A stretch of DNA of 64,000 nt from CADCVT01 sp036389155. GTDB lineage: Bacteria; Actinomycetota; Thermoleophilia; Solirubrobacterales; Solirubrobacteraceae. Position numbers and translations under genes: made by a program. Within the stretch, counting starts at the first letter, position 1, and each line of letters begins with the position of its first letter. The notes under the pieces were generated by a model. The model was not told the DNA's origin, searched no databases, and worked only from the letters and a program-made list of their open reading frames with translations. Where the stretch lies: NCBI GenBank assembly GCA_036389155.1, contig DASVQN010000017.1:1-64000 (forward strand), in the 5' to 3' direction. Shown in pieces: positions 31,989-40,556 of this stretch.

Positions 31989-32926
31989 CGCGCCGCCTCC
32001 GCCCGCTGCTCGAGGCGCTCGACCAGCGTGGCGACGTCGAGCCCGGGCTCCTGCTCGGCGAGGAAGCGCAGGGCGCCCCGGCGCCCGCCCAGCGCGCGCA
32101 GGCCGCGCTCGCCGTGCTCGGCGGCGAAGTCGGCGAGGGCACTGGTGCGCCGCGCCTCGGCACGCCGTGCGGGGAGGTCGAGGGAGGCGCGGTGCGCGTC
32201 GAGCGCGGCGACGAGCTCGTCGATGCCGGTCGCCGGCGCGACGCTGGAGACGGCGACGACCGGCGTGTCCCGGGCGCCGAGCGAGCGCAGCGCTGCGCTC
32301 AGGTCGCGGCGCGACCGCAGGGCCACGTCGCCCAGGTCGGCCTTCGTCACCACGAGCACGTCGGGCACCTCCATGATCCCCGCCTTGATGAACTGCAGCG
32401 CGTCGCCGGAGCCGGGCTGCACGATGACGGCGACGGTGTCGGCGACCTCCGCCACCTCGGTCTCGCTCTGGCCGACGCCGACGGTCTCGATGACGACGAC
32501 GTCGAACGCGACGGCGAGCGCCTGGGCGGCGGCGCGCGTCGCCGGCGCGAGCCCGCCGAGCCGCCCGCCGGCGGCGGTGCTGCGGATCAGGACGCCGCGG
32601 TCGGCCGGGTCGAACTCGATGCGCGCGCGGTCGCCGAGCAGCGACCCGCCGCTGCGCTTGGAGGACGGGTCGACGGCGAGCACCGCCACGGTCCGCCCGG
32701 CGTCGCGCCACGCGCGCACGAGCGCGCTCAGCAGCGACGACTTCCCCGCGCCGGGGGGGCCGGTCACGCCGATGACGTGCCCGCGCGCCTCGGTCCCCAC
32801 CTCGCGCACGAGCGCGGCGACGTCGTCGGCGCGGGTCCTGTTCTCGATGAGGTTCAGCGCCGCGGGGGCGGCGGAGAGGTCTCGGTCGCGGAGGCGTGCG
32901 GCGAGGGTCGACGCCTCGCTCGTCAC
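31985..32926 (-). CDS. meaB: MeaB-type GTPase chaperone of B12-dependent acyl-CoA mutase
   Basis: 313-residue P-loop GTPase of the MeaB/ArgK (G3E) family. Seen: HVIGVTGPPGAGKSSLLSAL (Walker A), VLAVDPSSKRSGGSLLGDR (switch I), VVIETVGVGQSETEVA (Walker B/switch II) and VVTKADLGD (guanine-specificity NKxD variant). MeaB proteins load and protect adenosylcobalamin in methylmalonyl- or ethylmalonyl-CoA mutase. GTG at 32926 overlaps the mutase TGA (GTGA), so it is made with its client. Length is normal. Confidence 0.9.
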   Translation of the reverse strand: MTSEASTLAARLRDRDLSAAPAALNLIENRTRADDVAALVREVGTEARGHVIGVTGPPGAGKSSLLSALVRAWRDAGRTVAVLAVDPSSKRSGGSLLGDRARIEFDPADRGVLIRSTAAGGRLGGLAPATRAAAQALAVAFDVVVIETVGVGQSETEVAEVADTVAVIVQPGSGDALQFIKAGIMEVPDVLVVTKADLGDVALRSRRDLSAALRSLGARDTPVVAVSSVAPATGIDELVAALDAHRASLDLPARRAEARRTSALADFAAEHGERGLRALGGRRGALRFLAEQEPGLDVATLVERLEQRAEAAR

Positions 32927-34908
32927 GCGGACGTCGCGGCCTGCTGCCCGACCAGCCCGACGATGTCGCGCATGATCTGACTCAGGTTGAAGTCCTTCGG
33001 CGTGTAGACCGCGGCGACGCCGGCGCTCTTGAGCGGCTCGACGTCGGCCTCGGGGATGATCCCGCCGACGACGACCGGGACGTCGACGCCCGCCTCGCGC
33101 AGCGCGTCGATGACGCTCGGGATCAGCTCGCGGTGCGAGCCCGACAGGATCGAGAGCCCCACGACGTGGACGCCCTCCTGCAGCGCGCTCGCGGCGATCT
33201 GGGCCGGGGTGAGGCGGATGCCCTCGTAGACGACGTCCATGCCGGCGTCGCGCGCGCGCACGGCGATCTGCTCGGCACCGTTGGAGTGCCCGTCCAGGCC
33301 CGGCTTGCCGACGAGGATCTTCACGCGCCGCCCGAGGGCCTCGGACACGCGCTCGACCTCCTCGCGGATCGCGTCGAGCTCGTCGCCGGGGTGGGCGGGA
33401 TCCGATCCCGCGGCCTCGCCGACGCCGGTCGGCGCGCGGTAGGAGCCGAACACGTCGCGCAGCGCCTGCGCCCACTCACCGGTGGTCACGCCCGCGCGCG
33501 CGGCGGCGATCGTCGCCTCCATGATGTTCTCGTCGCTCTCGGCGACGCGGCGCAGCTCGGCCAGCGCGCGCTCGACCTCGGACGCGTCGCGCTGCGAGCG
33601 CCACTGCTCGACGGCCGCGCGCTGCTGCGCCTCGGTCTCCGGGTCGACGACGAGGATGCCGCCCTCGGCGTCGGCGGTGAGGGGAGAAGGCTCGGTCTCG
33701 GCGTACTTGTTGACGCCGACCAGCGTCTGCTCGCCCGACTCGATGCGCCGGATGCGCTCGCGGTGCGAGTCGACGAGCGCGCCCTTCATGTACGGGACGG
33801 CCTCGACGGCGCCGCCGTGCTCGGCCACCACCGCCATCTCCGCGCGCGCGCCCTCCACGAGCTCGGCCACCAGGCCCTCCATCACCGTCGAGCCCTCGAA
33901 GATGTCCGGGTACTCGAGCAGGTCGGTCTCGAAGGCGAGGACCTGCTGGATGCGCAGCGACCACTGCTGGTCCCACGGGCGCGGCAGGCCGAGCGCCTCG
34001 TTCCACGCCGGCAGCTGGATCGCGCGCGCCCGCGCGCTGCGCCCGAGCGTCACCGCCAGCGCCTCGAGCACGATCCGCTGCACGTTGTTCTCGGGCTGCT
34101 GCTCGGTCAGGCCGAGCGAGTTGACCTGCACGCCGTAGCGGAAGCGCAGGTGCTTGGGGTCGGTGACGCCGTAGCGGTCACGGCCGATGGCCTCCCACAG
34201 CTGCCCCATCGCGCGCAGCTTCGCGTGCTCCTCGACGAACCGGACGCCCGCGTTGACGAAGAACGAGATGCGCCCGAAGACCGGGCCCATCAGCTCCTGG
34301 TCGACGCGGTCGCGGACGGCGTCGAGGACGGCGATCGCGTTCGAGAGCGAATAGGCGATCTCCTGGACCGGCGTCGCGCCGGCCTCCTGCAGGTGGTAGG
34401 AGCAGATGTTGATCGGGTTCCACTTCGGGATGCGCGTGACCGTGTAGGCGACCATGTCGGCGATCAGGCGCATCGACGGGCCGGGCGGGAACGCGTACGT
34501 CCCTCGCGCGAGGAACTCCTTGATGATGTCGTTCTGCGTGGTCCCCGCCAGCGCGCCCTCCTCGACGCCCTGCTCCTCCGCCGCGACGACGTACAGCCCC
34601 AGCAGCCAGGCGGCCGTGGCGTTGATCGTCATCGACGTGTTCATCTTGTCGAGGGGGATCCCGTCCATGAGCTGGGCCATGTCGCCGCGGTGGGCGATCG
34701 GGACGCCGACCTTCCCGACCTCGCCGCGGGCCAGCTCGTGGTCGGCGTCGTAGCCGGTCTGCGTCGGCAGGTCGAAGGCGACGGAGAGACCGGTCTGGCC
34801 CTTGGCCAGGTTCCGCCGGTACAGCTCGTTGGACTTGGCCGCGGTCGAATGCCCCGCGTAGGTCCGCATCATCCAGGGTCGGTCGGGCTGGTCCAGACGC
34901 ACGCTCAT
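32923..34908 (-). CDS. ecm: Ethylmalonyl-CoA mutase (MeaA type)
   Basis: 661-residue adenosylcobalamin-dependent mutase converting ethylmalonyl-CoA to methylsuccinyl-CoA. The N-terminal barrel reads RTYAGHSTAAKSNELYRRNL, then GLSVAFDLPTQTGYDADHEL and MNTSMTINATAAWLLGLY, the ethylmalonyl-CoA signature; methylmalonyl-CoA mutases have a differing FDLATHRGYD-like segment and are usually over 700 residues. The C-terminal B12 domain has DGHSNG (His541 is the cobalt ligand), SILSGSH and VVGGIIP. ATG 34908 is placed by TACAAT 8 nt upstream. meaB follows with GTGA overlap. Crotonyl-CoA carboxylase/reductase, the enzyme two steps earlier, is at 46-47 kb. Confidence 0.88.
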   Translation of the reverse strand: MSVRLDQPDRPWMMRTYAGHSTAAKSNELYRRNLAKGQTGLSVAFDLPTQTGYDADHELARGEVGKVGVPIAHRGDMAQLMDGIPLDKMNTSMTINATAAWLLGLYVVAAEEQGVEEGALAGTTQNDIIKEFLARGTYAFPPGPSMRLIADMVAYTVTRIPKWNPINICSYHLQEAGATPVQEIAYSLSNAIAVLDAVRDRVDQELMGPVFGRISFFVNAGVRFVEEHAKLRAMGQLWEAIGRDRYGVTDPKHLRFRYGVQVNSLGLTEQQPENNVQRIVLEALAVTLGRSARARAIQLPAWNEALGLPRPWDQQWSLRIQQVLAFETDLLEYPDIFEGSTVMEGLVAELVEGARAEMAVVAEHGGAVEAVPYMKGALVDSHRERIRRIESGEQTLVGVNKYAETEPSPLTADAEGGILVVDPETEAQQRAAVEQWRSQRDASEVERALAELRRVAESDENIMEATIAAARAGVTTGEWAQALRDVFGSYRAPTGVGEAAGSDPAHPGDELDAIREEVERVSEALGRRVKILVGKPGLDGHSNGAEQIAVRARDAGMDVVYEGIRLTPAQIAASALQEGVHVVGLSILSGSHRELIPSVIDALREAGVDVPVVVGGIIPEADVEPLKSAGVAAVYTPKDFNLSQIMRDIVGLVGQQAATSA

Positions 34909-34916
34909 TGCCGCGG

Positions 34917-34926
34917 ATTGTACGGT
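34917..34926. promoter_or_regulatory. Bidirectional -10 pair sharing one TA (ecm / methyltransferase)
   Basis: ATTGTACGGT reads TACAAT on the minus strand (8 nt before the ecm ATG) and TACGGT on the plus strand (9 nt before the ATG at 34936), overlapping at 34921-34922. Confidence 0.55.
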
Positions 34927-34935
34927 GCGAGCCCT

Positions 34936-35727
34936 ATGCGGCAGCCGCTCGCCGAACGGGTGCGGGACTCGTTGAGGCTCCGGGCGCTCGACGTGAAGGA
35001 CCGCGTCAGCGGCCGGGCCGACCGGCTCGTGCCGCCCCGCAAGCTCGACTTCTCCGGCCATTCGGACTTCGTCGCGACCGGCGACGAGTTCCTCGGCCAC
35101 TTCCGCTCCTATGGCGACCTGCGCCCCGACGAGGCGGTGCTCGAGGTGGGCTGCGGGATCGGGCGCATGGCGCGGCCGCTCACGACGTACCTGGACGAGC
35201 GCGGCTCCTACGCCGGCTTCGACGTCAACCGCGACGGGATCGGCTGGTGCCGGCGCCGCTACGCGCGGCTGCCCAACTTCGAGTTCCACGTGGCCGACCT
35301 CTACAACCGGCGCTACAACCCGCACGGCGCCCACGCGGCGAGCGAGTACCGCTTCCCGTACGACGACGGGCGCTTCGACTTCGTCATCCTCACGTCGGTG
35401 CTCACGCACCTGCTCGAGGCCGAGGCCGACCACTACATCGAGGAGAGCAAGCGGGTGCTCAGGCCCGGCGGGCGCGTCTTCGCGACGCTGTTCCTCCTCA
35501 ACGACGAGTCGCGCCGGCTCATCCGGGAGGGGCGGTCCTCGCTGGCCTTCCTCGACCCCGACGACCACGTCTCGGTGGTCGACGCCGACCTGCCGGAGGA
35601 GGCGGTCGCCTACGACGAGGGCTGGGTGCGCGAGCGCCTCGCGCCCGCGAAGGACCCGCTCTACGGCTCGTGGTGCGGCCGCGAGGAGTTCACCTCCTTC
35701 CAGGACCTGGTCCTTGCGGGTCGTTGA
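34936..35727 (+). CDS. Class I SAM-dependent methyltransferase
   Basis: 263-residue methyltransferase. Motif I is VLEVGCGIGRMARPL (about residues 73-87), with YAGFDVNRDGIGWC as the acidic-loop region, FDFVILTSVLTHL as motif II/III and RVLRPGGRVFATLFLLND as the later core. A basic N-terminal helix (residues 1-35) precedes the domain. The substrate is not predictable. The next gene, an MBL hydrolase, overlaps its end by 14 bp (TTG 35714), so the two are cotranscribed. The start is supported by TACGGT 9 nt upstream. Confidence 0.8.
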   Translation: MRQPLAERVRDSLRLRALDVKDRVSGRADRLVPPRKLDFSGHSDFVATGDEFLGHFRSYGDLRPDEAVLEVGCGIGRMARPLTTYLDERGSYAGFDVNRDGIGWCRRRYARLPNFEFHVADLYNRRYNPHGAHAASEYRFPYDDGRFDFVILTSVLTHLLEAEADHYIEESKRVLRPGGRVFATLFLLNDESRRLIREGRSSLAFLDPDDHVSVVDADLPEEAVAYDEGWVRERLAPAKDPLYGSWCGREEFTSFQDLVLAGR

Positions 35728-36553
35728 CGTCCACCACCTGGGGATGGACCGCGTCCTCGCGGCCTACCTCGTCGACGGCTGCCTCGTCGATCCGGGGCCG
35801 TCCGCGTCGCTCGAGGGCCTCCTCGCGGGCCTGGGGGACGAGCGACCCGAGCGGATCCTCCTGACCCACATCCACCTCGACCACGCGGGCGCGACGGGCA
35901 CGCTCGTCAGGCGCTGGCCCGACGTCGAGGTGTGGGTCCACGAGCGCGGCGCGCCGCACCTGGCCGCGCCCGAGAAGCTCATCGCCAGCGCGACGCGGCT
36001 GTACGGCGACGACATGGACCGGCTGTGGGGCGAGATCCTGCCGGTGCCGCGCGAGAACCTGCGCGTGCTGTCCTCCGGCGAGGAGACGATCGGGCCGTGG
36101 CGCGTGGGCTACACGCCCGGCCACGCCTCGCACCACGTCAGCTACCTGCACGAGCCGACGTCGACCCTGTTCGCGGGCGACGTGGCGGGCGTGCGCATCC
36201 CGCCCGAGGGGCTGGTGCTCGCGCCGACGCCGCCGCCCGACATCGACTTCACCGCGTGGCACGCGTCGCTCGACCTGCTCGACTCGTGGGACGCCGCGCG
36301 CGTCGCCGTCACGCACTTCGGCGTGTGGGAGGACGTGCGCGCGCAGCTCGCCGAGTGCCGCGCCGCGCTCGACCGGATGGCGCTGCGCGCCAGCGAGACC
36401 GACAGCGCCGGATTCGTCGAGTGGATACGCGCCGAGATCGAGGCGGCGACGTCCCCGGAGACCGCCGCCGTCTACGCGCAGGCCATGCCCCACGACACGC
36501 TGCATCCCGGTCTTGAGCGCGCACTGCGGCGGGTAAGCTCGACCCCTGGATGA
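35714..36553 (+). CDS. Metallo-beta-lactamase-fold hydrolase
   Basis: 279-residue MBL-fold protein. Zinc ligands are seen as LTHIHLDHAGATG (HxHxDH), TPGHASHHVSY (His), FAGDVAG (bridging Asp) and AVTHFG (His). The N-terminus begins LRVVDVHHLGMDRVLAAYLV. TTG at 35714 lies inside the end of the methyltransferase gene and is the only canonical start before the conserved core. The C-terminal 60 residues are helical. Most such stand-alone proteins are thioesterases or glyoxalase-II-like, and the substrate is unknown. The stop overlaps the clpS ATG (ATGA). Confidence 0.82.
   Translation: MRVVDVHHLGMDRVLAAYLVDGCLVDPGPSASLEGLLAGLGDERPERILLTHIHLDHAGATGTLVRRWPDVEVWVHERGAPHLAAPEKLIASATRLYGDDMDRLWGEILPVPRENLRVLSSGEETIGPWRVGYTPGHASHHVSYLHEPTSTLFAGDVAGVRIPPEGLVLAPTPPPDIDFTAWHASLDLLDSWDAARVAVTHFGVWEDVRAQLAECRAALDRMALRASETDSAGFVEWIRAEIEAATSPETAAVYAQAMPHDTLHPGLERALRRVSSTPG
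36534..36539 (+). promoter_or_regulatory. -10-like TAAGCT upstream of clpS
   Basis: TAAGCT ends 10 nt before the ATG at 36550, inside the end of the MBL gene, so clpS may also be transcribed on its own. Confidence 0.35.
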
Positions 36554-36837
36554 GCCAGACCATCGAGCTTCCGCGGACGGGCGGGCCGGACTCCGGCCTC
36601 GGCGGCGCCTGGCGCGTGATCGTCCTCAACGACGACCACAACACGTTCGACCACGTCGCGCACACGCTGGCGCGCTACGTGCCCGGCGTGAGCGTCGCGC
36701 GCGGCTACTCGATCGCCGACCGCATCCACAACAGCGGGCAGGCCGTCGTGTGGACCGGGCACCGCGAGGCGGCCGAGCTCTACTGGGAGCTTCTGCGCGA
36801 CGCGGGCCTGACGATGGCGCCGCTCGAGCGCGACTGA
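36550..36837 (+). CDS. clpS: ATP-dependent Clp protease adaptor ClpS
   Basis: 95-residue ClpS. The N-terminal 20 residues are a flexible extension. The domain starts with WRVIVLNDDHNTFDHVAHTL, which carries the conserved Asn-Asp-Asp region of the N-degron pocket, and ends QAVVWTGHREAAELYWELLR, the C-terminal strand and helix. ClpS delivers N-end-rule substrates to ClpA/ClpC. The usual HK motif is less clear, with TGHREAAE in its place. It follows an MBL gene with ATGA overlap and precedes a sigma factor by 44 bp, so it may be linked with stress control. Confidence 0.85.
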   Translation: MSQTIELPRTGGPDSGLGGAWRVIVLNDDHNTFDHVAHTLARYVPGVSVARGYSIADRIHNSGQAVVWTGHREAAELYWELLRDAGLTMAPLERD

Positions 36838-36868
36838 TACGACGCCGGGGGGTCGGCCGTACGCCCTG

Positions 36869-36874
36869 TACTGT
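36869..36874 (+). promoter_or_regulatory. -10-like TACTGT upstream of sigma factor
   Basis: TACTGT ends 7 nt before the GTG at 36882, again with no Shine-Dalgarno. It fixes the GTG as the likely start. Confidence 0.45.
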
Positions 36875-36881
36875 GCAGGAC

Positions 36882-37700
36882 GTGTGTGCCGACGGGCCTC
36901 TCCGGGACCCGCGGGTTCGAGAGGCGGAGACAGAGACAACCCCCGCTCAGCGGGCGGATCGGGAGCGCATGCTGCTGCGCCGCTATCACGTGCACGGGGA
37001 CACCCGTGCGCGCGACGTGCTGGCCGAGGAGATGCTGCCGCTCGCGCGTGCTCTGGCGGGTCGCTACGCAGGCCGCGGCGAGCCGCTCGACGACCTCGTG
37101 CAGGTCGCGTGCGTCGGGATCATGAAGGCGATCGAGGGCTTCGACTTGTCCCGTGACGTGCGCTTCTCCTCGTACGCCACGCCGACCGTCCTCGGCGAGA
37201 TCAAGCGCTACTTCCGCGACAAGACGTGGGCCGTGCGGGTGCCGCGCGGGACGCAGGAGCTGCAGCTCCAGGTCGCCAAGGCGCGCGACACGCTGACCAA
37301 CCAGCTCGGGCGCTCGCCGACGGTGCAGGAGCTGGCCAAGGCGGTCGACGCGCCCTTCGAGGACATCATGTCGACGATCCAGAGCGCGGACGCGCGGCGC
37401 GCGCGGTCGTTCGACGAGCCGGTGGGGGAGGACTCGACGCTGGGCGACTCGCTCGGCATCACCGACCCCGAGCTCGGCCGCGCCGAGATCCGCGTCCTCA
37501 TCGACGGCGCGCTCGACGTGCTCACCCCGCGCGACCGCGAGATCCTCAGGCTCCGCTTCGAGGAGGACCTGACCCAGACCGAGATCTCGCGTCAGATCGG
37601 CGTGTCGCAGATGCAGGTCTCGCGGTTGATCCGCCAGGCGCTCGCGCGCCTGCGGATGAACATCGAGCGCAACGACCGCAAGGTGACGGACGCGGCCTAG
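36882..37700 (+). CDS. Group-3 sigma factor (SigB/SigF/SigG-like)
   Basis: 272-residue sigma factor. Region 2 reads LDDLVQVACVGIMKAIEGFD and VRFSSYATPTVLGEIKRYFRDKTW, region 3 VPRGTQELQLQVAKARDTL and region 4 TPRDREILRLRFEEDLTQTE plus ISRQIGVSQMQVSRLIRQAL. All three regions are present, placing it in the SigB/F/G group used for general stress or development in actinobacteria and firmicutes. The first 25 residues are an extra acidic leader. No anti-sigma (RsbW-type) or RsbV gene is next to it. It shares CTAG with the convergent glycosyltransferase. Confidence 0.85.
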   Translation: MCADGPLRDPRVREAETETTPAQRADRERMLLRRYHVHGDTRARDVLAEEMLPLARALAGRYAGRGEPLDDLVQVACVGIMKAIEGFDLSRDVRFSSYATPTVLGEIKRYFRDKTWAVRVPRGTQELQLQVAKARDTLTNQLGRSPTVQELAKAVDAPFEDIMSTIQSADARRARSFDEPVGEDSTLGDSLGITDPELGRAEIRVLIDGALDVLTPRDREILRLRFEEDLTQTEISRQIGVSQMQVSRLIRQALARLRMNIERNDRKVTDAA

Positions 37701-38458
37701 AGCCGCCGGCCCGCCGCCGTGCCCAGGCGGAACACCGCTTCCGGCAGCGACCGCGGGGGCTTCGGGCGGCGACGCGGCACGACGATGCCGTGCTTGTCGC
37801 GCACGCGCTCGCCGTGGCGCCCGTGCGTGAAGCCCTCCGCGAACAGCCCGCGCAGCGTGCGCTCGTTGCGGTGGTAGATCACGGCATCGGGCGCGTAGGC
37901 GAACGACCAGCCGGCCGCGTGCAGCCGCCACGACAGGTCGGTGTCCGACCCGCGCAGGAGCGCCTCGTCGAACACGCGGCGCGCGCCCGCGGGCGGCGTC
38001 GCCATCGCCCAGCTCATCGTGATCGCGTACGGCGGGTCGTAGCGCATGAGCGCCGCCTGGTGGTCGTGCACGCGCTCGCCGAAGCGCTCGACGTAGTTGG
38101 CCGGGCGCGTCGCAAGGATGCGCCCGCCGGCGACGCGGTCGTCCCTCCCGTCGAGCGCGCGCAGGAGCTCGGCCAGCCACGCCGGATCGGCGACGCAGTC
38201 GGCGTCGGTGAACGCGACGACGCTGCCGCGCGCCGCCTGCAGCCCCGTGTTGCGCGCGGCGGCGGGGCCGAGCCGCGGCTCGTCGAGCACGCGTACGCCG
38301 GCGCGGCGCGAGGCGACGGTGCGCGTCGCGTCGGACGACGCGTTGTCGACGACGAGCACCTCGTACGACGGGTGGTCGAGCGCGAGCAGCGAGTCGAGGC
38401 AAGCGCCGAGCGTGTGCGCCGCGTCGCGCGCCGCGACGATCACCGAGACGTCGGTCAC
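37697..38458 (-). CDS. Glycosyltransferase family 2
   Basis: 253-residue GT-A-fold transferase. TDVSVIVAARDAAHTLGACL, EVLVVDNASSDATR and GSVVAFTDADCVADPAWLAE (the DxD metal site) are the typical order, and LLRGSDTDLSWRLHAAGWSF is the acceptor/catalytic region. The GTG at 38458 overlaps the TGA of the upstream GT4 gene (GTGA). There are no membrane helices. Probably builds a cell-surface polysaccharide or glycolipid with the neighbouring transferases. The sugar and linkage are unknown. Confidence 0.85.
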   Translation of the reverse strand: MTDVSVIVAARDAAHTLGACLDSLLALDHPSYEVLVVDNASSDATRTVASRRAGVRVLDEPRLGPAAARNTGLQAARGSVVAFTDADCVADPAWLAELLRALDGRDDRVAGGRILATRPANYVERFGERVHDHQAALMRYDPPYAITMSWAMATPPAGARRVFDEALLRGSDTDLSWRLHAAGWSFAYAPDAVIYHRNERTLRGLFAEGFTHGRHGERVRDKHGIVVPRRRPKPPRSLPEAVFRLGTAAGRRL

Positions 38459-39663
38459 CGCACGACGGCGGCCGACGCGACCTCGAGCAGCGCGCCCGAG
38501 TAGCGCTCCACCCAGCGGCCGAGGCCGCCGCGGTGCACCGCCTCCGCGCGTGCGGCGCGGCCCATCGCCTCGCGGCGGTCGCGGTCGCGCAGCAGCGCGA
38601 TCGTGTGCGCCGACAGCGCCTCGGTGTCCCGCACCGGGTAGAGCAGCCCGGTCCGGCCGTGGTCGATCGCCTCGCGCGCGGCCGGGATGTCCGTCGCGAT
38701 CACCGGCAGGCCGCACGCGTGCGCCTCGCCGTAGGTCAGCGGCGCGCCCTCGGCGCCCGAGGTGTGCGCCATCACGTCGCAGGCGCTCAGGAGCAGCGGC
38801 ATCTCCGCTCGATCGATCTCGCCCAGCCACCGGAACGCGTGCTCGACGCCGTGCTCGGCAGCGGCGGCCTTCAGGTCGGCGATGCCGTAGTCGGCGGAGG
38901 CGAAGACGTACCGCGCCTCCGGCACCGCCTCGAGAACGCGCGCCGCCGAGGCGACGAGGCTCCGCGGCCGCTTGCCGGTGAGGATGCCGCTGGTGTAGAC
39001 GACGACCGGCGCGCCCGCGTCGATGTCGAGGCGCCGTCGCATCCGCTCGGCGTCGGGAAGCGGGCGGAACAGGTCGTGGTCGATCGCGTTGGGGATCGTG
39101 AGGATCCGGTCGATCCCGCGCGCCCGCAGGGTCTGCGCGAGGTGATCGGCGACCGCGATCACGAGGTCGAGCGACGACAGGTGCCCGACGAAGTCCGCCT
39201 CGTGCGCGGGCGGATACATCCCGGATTCGAGCGCCGCCGTCGGGACGCCCTGCGCCACGCACGCGATCGGCGCTTCGAGGCCGCGCAGGACCTCCGGCGC
39301 GTACCACGCCTGCGACTCGCGCCCGAGCAGGACGACGTCCGGGCGCCAGCCGTCGTCGAGCGTCCGCTCGAGCGCGGCGCCGAGCTGGTCCTGCAGGCGG
39401 GCGCGCAGGTCGGGCTCGAGCGGCTCGCGACCCCGCACGTAGTCGATCGCGAACGGCTCGACCGCGACGCCGGGGACGTCCTTCGCCGCGCGGATCTCGT
39501 CGCCGGCGGCCGGCAGGGCCTCGGCGACGGCGCGGACGCGATGGCCCTGTGCGGCGAGCCCGCGCAGGAGGGCCTCGTCGACGATGCAGCCGCCGAACTG
39601 GAAGCTCGGGCGGCCGTCGGTGAGGTGGGGGAGGATGGCCAGCGCGAGGATGTCGAGAGGCAT
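38455..39663 (-). CDS. Glycosyltransferase family 4 (copy 1)
   Basis: 402-residue GT-B-fold transferase. The N-terminus LDILALAILPHLTDGRPSFQ is followed by FGGCIVDEALLRGLAAQGHR. The C-terminal Rossmann half has VVVYTSGILTGKRPRSLVAS, FRWLGEIDRAEMPLLLSACD and GEAHACGLPVIATDIPAARE with the conserved E-x7-E. A close homologue (43648-44847) repeats the same order beside another GT2 gene, so the pair seems duplicated. Divergent from the GT2 at 39684 by 20 bp. Confidence 0.85.
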   Translation of the reverse strand: MPLDILALAILPHLTDGRPSFQFGGCIVDEALLRGLAAQGHRVRAVAEALPAAGDEIRAAKDVPGVAVEPFAIDYVRGREPLEPDLRARLQDQLGAALERTLDDGWRPDVVLLGRESQAWYAPEVLRGLEAPIACVAQGVPTAALESGMYPPAHEADFVGHLSSLDLVIAVADHLAQTLRARGIDRILTIPNAIDHDLFRPLPDAERMRRRLDIDAGAPVVVYTSGILTGKRPRSLVASAARVLEAVPEARYVFASADYGIADLKAAAAEHGVEHAFRWLGEIDRAEMPLLLSACDVMAHTSGAEGAPLTYGEAHACGLPVIATDIPAAREAIDHGRTGLLYPVRDTEALSAHTIALLRDRDRREAMGRAARAEAVHRGGLGRWVERYSGALLEVASAAVVR

Positions 39664-39671
39664 GAGCGGGC

Positions 39672-39678
39672 TAGAGTA
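39672..39678. promoter_or_regulatory. Overlapping opposed -10 hexamers (GT4 copy 1 / GT2 copy 1)
   Basis: TAGAGT (plus, 39672-39677) ends 6 nt before the GTG at 39684. TACTCT (minus, plus 39673-39678) ends 9 nt before the ATG at 39663. The whole intergenic region is 20 bp. Confidence 0.5.
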
Positions 39679-39683
39679 GGACC

Positions 39684-40556
39684 GTGGCTCGCCGGGGGCT
39701 GGTCAGCGTCGTGATCCCGGTGCGCAACGAGCGTCGCCACCTTCCCGACCAGCTCGACGCCCTCGCCGGGCAGGCCTACGACGGGCCGTTCGAGGTCGTC
39801 GTCGTCGACAACGGGTCGACCGACGGCAGCGGCGACGTCGCCCGCTCCTTCGCTTCTCGCTTCCGCGCTCTGCGGGTGGTCGAGGCGCCCCGCCGCGGGA
39901 TCAACCACGCGCGCAACGCCGGGGTGCGGGCGGCCCGCGGGGAGGTCGTCGCGTTCTGCGACGGCGACGACGTGGCGGCGCCCGGTTGGCTCGCCGCGCT
40001 CGTCGGCGCGCTGCGCGAGGACGTGGACGTCGTGGCCGGCGCGCTGGAGCGGGCCGAGCTGAACGACCGCGACGCCCGCACGTGGCGCGGGACCGGCGCG
40101 TGGACCGAGTACCGGCTGCCCAACGGGTTCTTCCAATACGTGCCCGGCGGGAACTGCGCGATGCCCGCGGCGGTCGCGCGGCGCATCGGGTGGGACGAGG
40201 ACTTCCTGTTCGGCAGCTCCGACCAGGAGTTCTTCCTGCGCGCCCAGCGCCTCGGGCTGCGGATCGCGGTGGCCCCCGATGCCGTGATGCGCCATCGGCT
40301 GGCCGAGGACCTGCCGGAGCTCGCGCGGCAGTTCTACGGCTACGGCGCGGGCGGCCCGCTGCTCTACCGCCGCGAGCGCGGGCGGGGGCTGCCGCGCTCG
40401 GACACCCGCGCCGCGCTGCGCGAGTGGGCGGGGCTGGTGCTGGGCGCACGGCGGCTCGCCGGGACGCGGGCGGAGCGGGGGGCGTGGGTCAGGACGGCGG
40501 CGCTGCGCAGCGGGCGCCTGATCGGCAGCGTGCGCCGGGGCGTGCTCTACCTCTAG
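39684..40556 (+). CDS. Glycosyltransferase family 2 (copy 1)
   Basis: 290-residue GT2. GLVSVVIPVRNERRHLPDQL, EVVVVDNGSTDGSGDVARSF and GEVVAFCDGDDVAAPGWLAA (DxD) form the nucleotide-binding half. SSDQEFFLRAQRLGLRIAVA is the acceptor-side region. The C-terminus is a basic helical segment ending RGVLYL. A second copy (44871-45750) has the same plan and the same divergent GT4 partner. Start GTG at 39684 is set by TAGAGT 6 nt upstream. The stop shares CTAG with the convergent GT2. Confidence 0.85.
   Translation: MARRGLVSVVIPVRNERRHLPDQLDALAGQAYDGPFEVVVVDNGSTDGSGDVARSFASRFRALRVVEAPRRGINHARNAGVRAARGEVVAFCDGDDVAAPGWLAALVGALREDVDVVAGALERAELNDRDARTWRGTGAWTEYRLPNGFFQYVPGGNCAMPAAVARRIGWDEDFLFGSSDQEFFLRAQRLGLRIAVAPDAVMRHRLAEDLPELARQFYGYGAGGPLLYRRERGRGLPRSDTRAALREWAGLVLGARRLAGTRAERGAWVRTAALRSGRLIGSVRRGVLYL

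Noticed and set aside
32923..34908. Methylmalonyl-CoA mutase.
   Set aside because: Length and the FDLPTQTGYD and MNTSMTINAT segments fit ethylmalonyl-CoA mutase, and crotonyl-CoA carboxylase/reductase is nearby.
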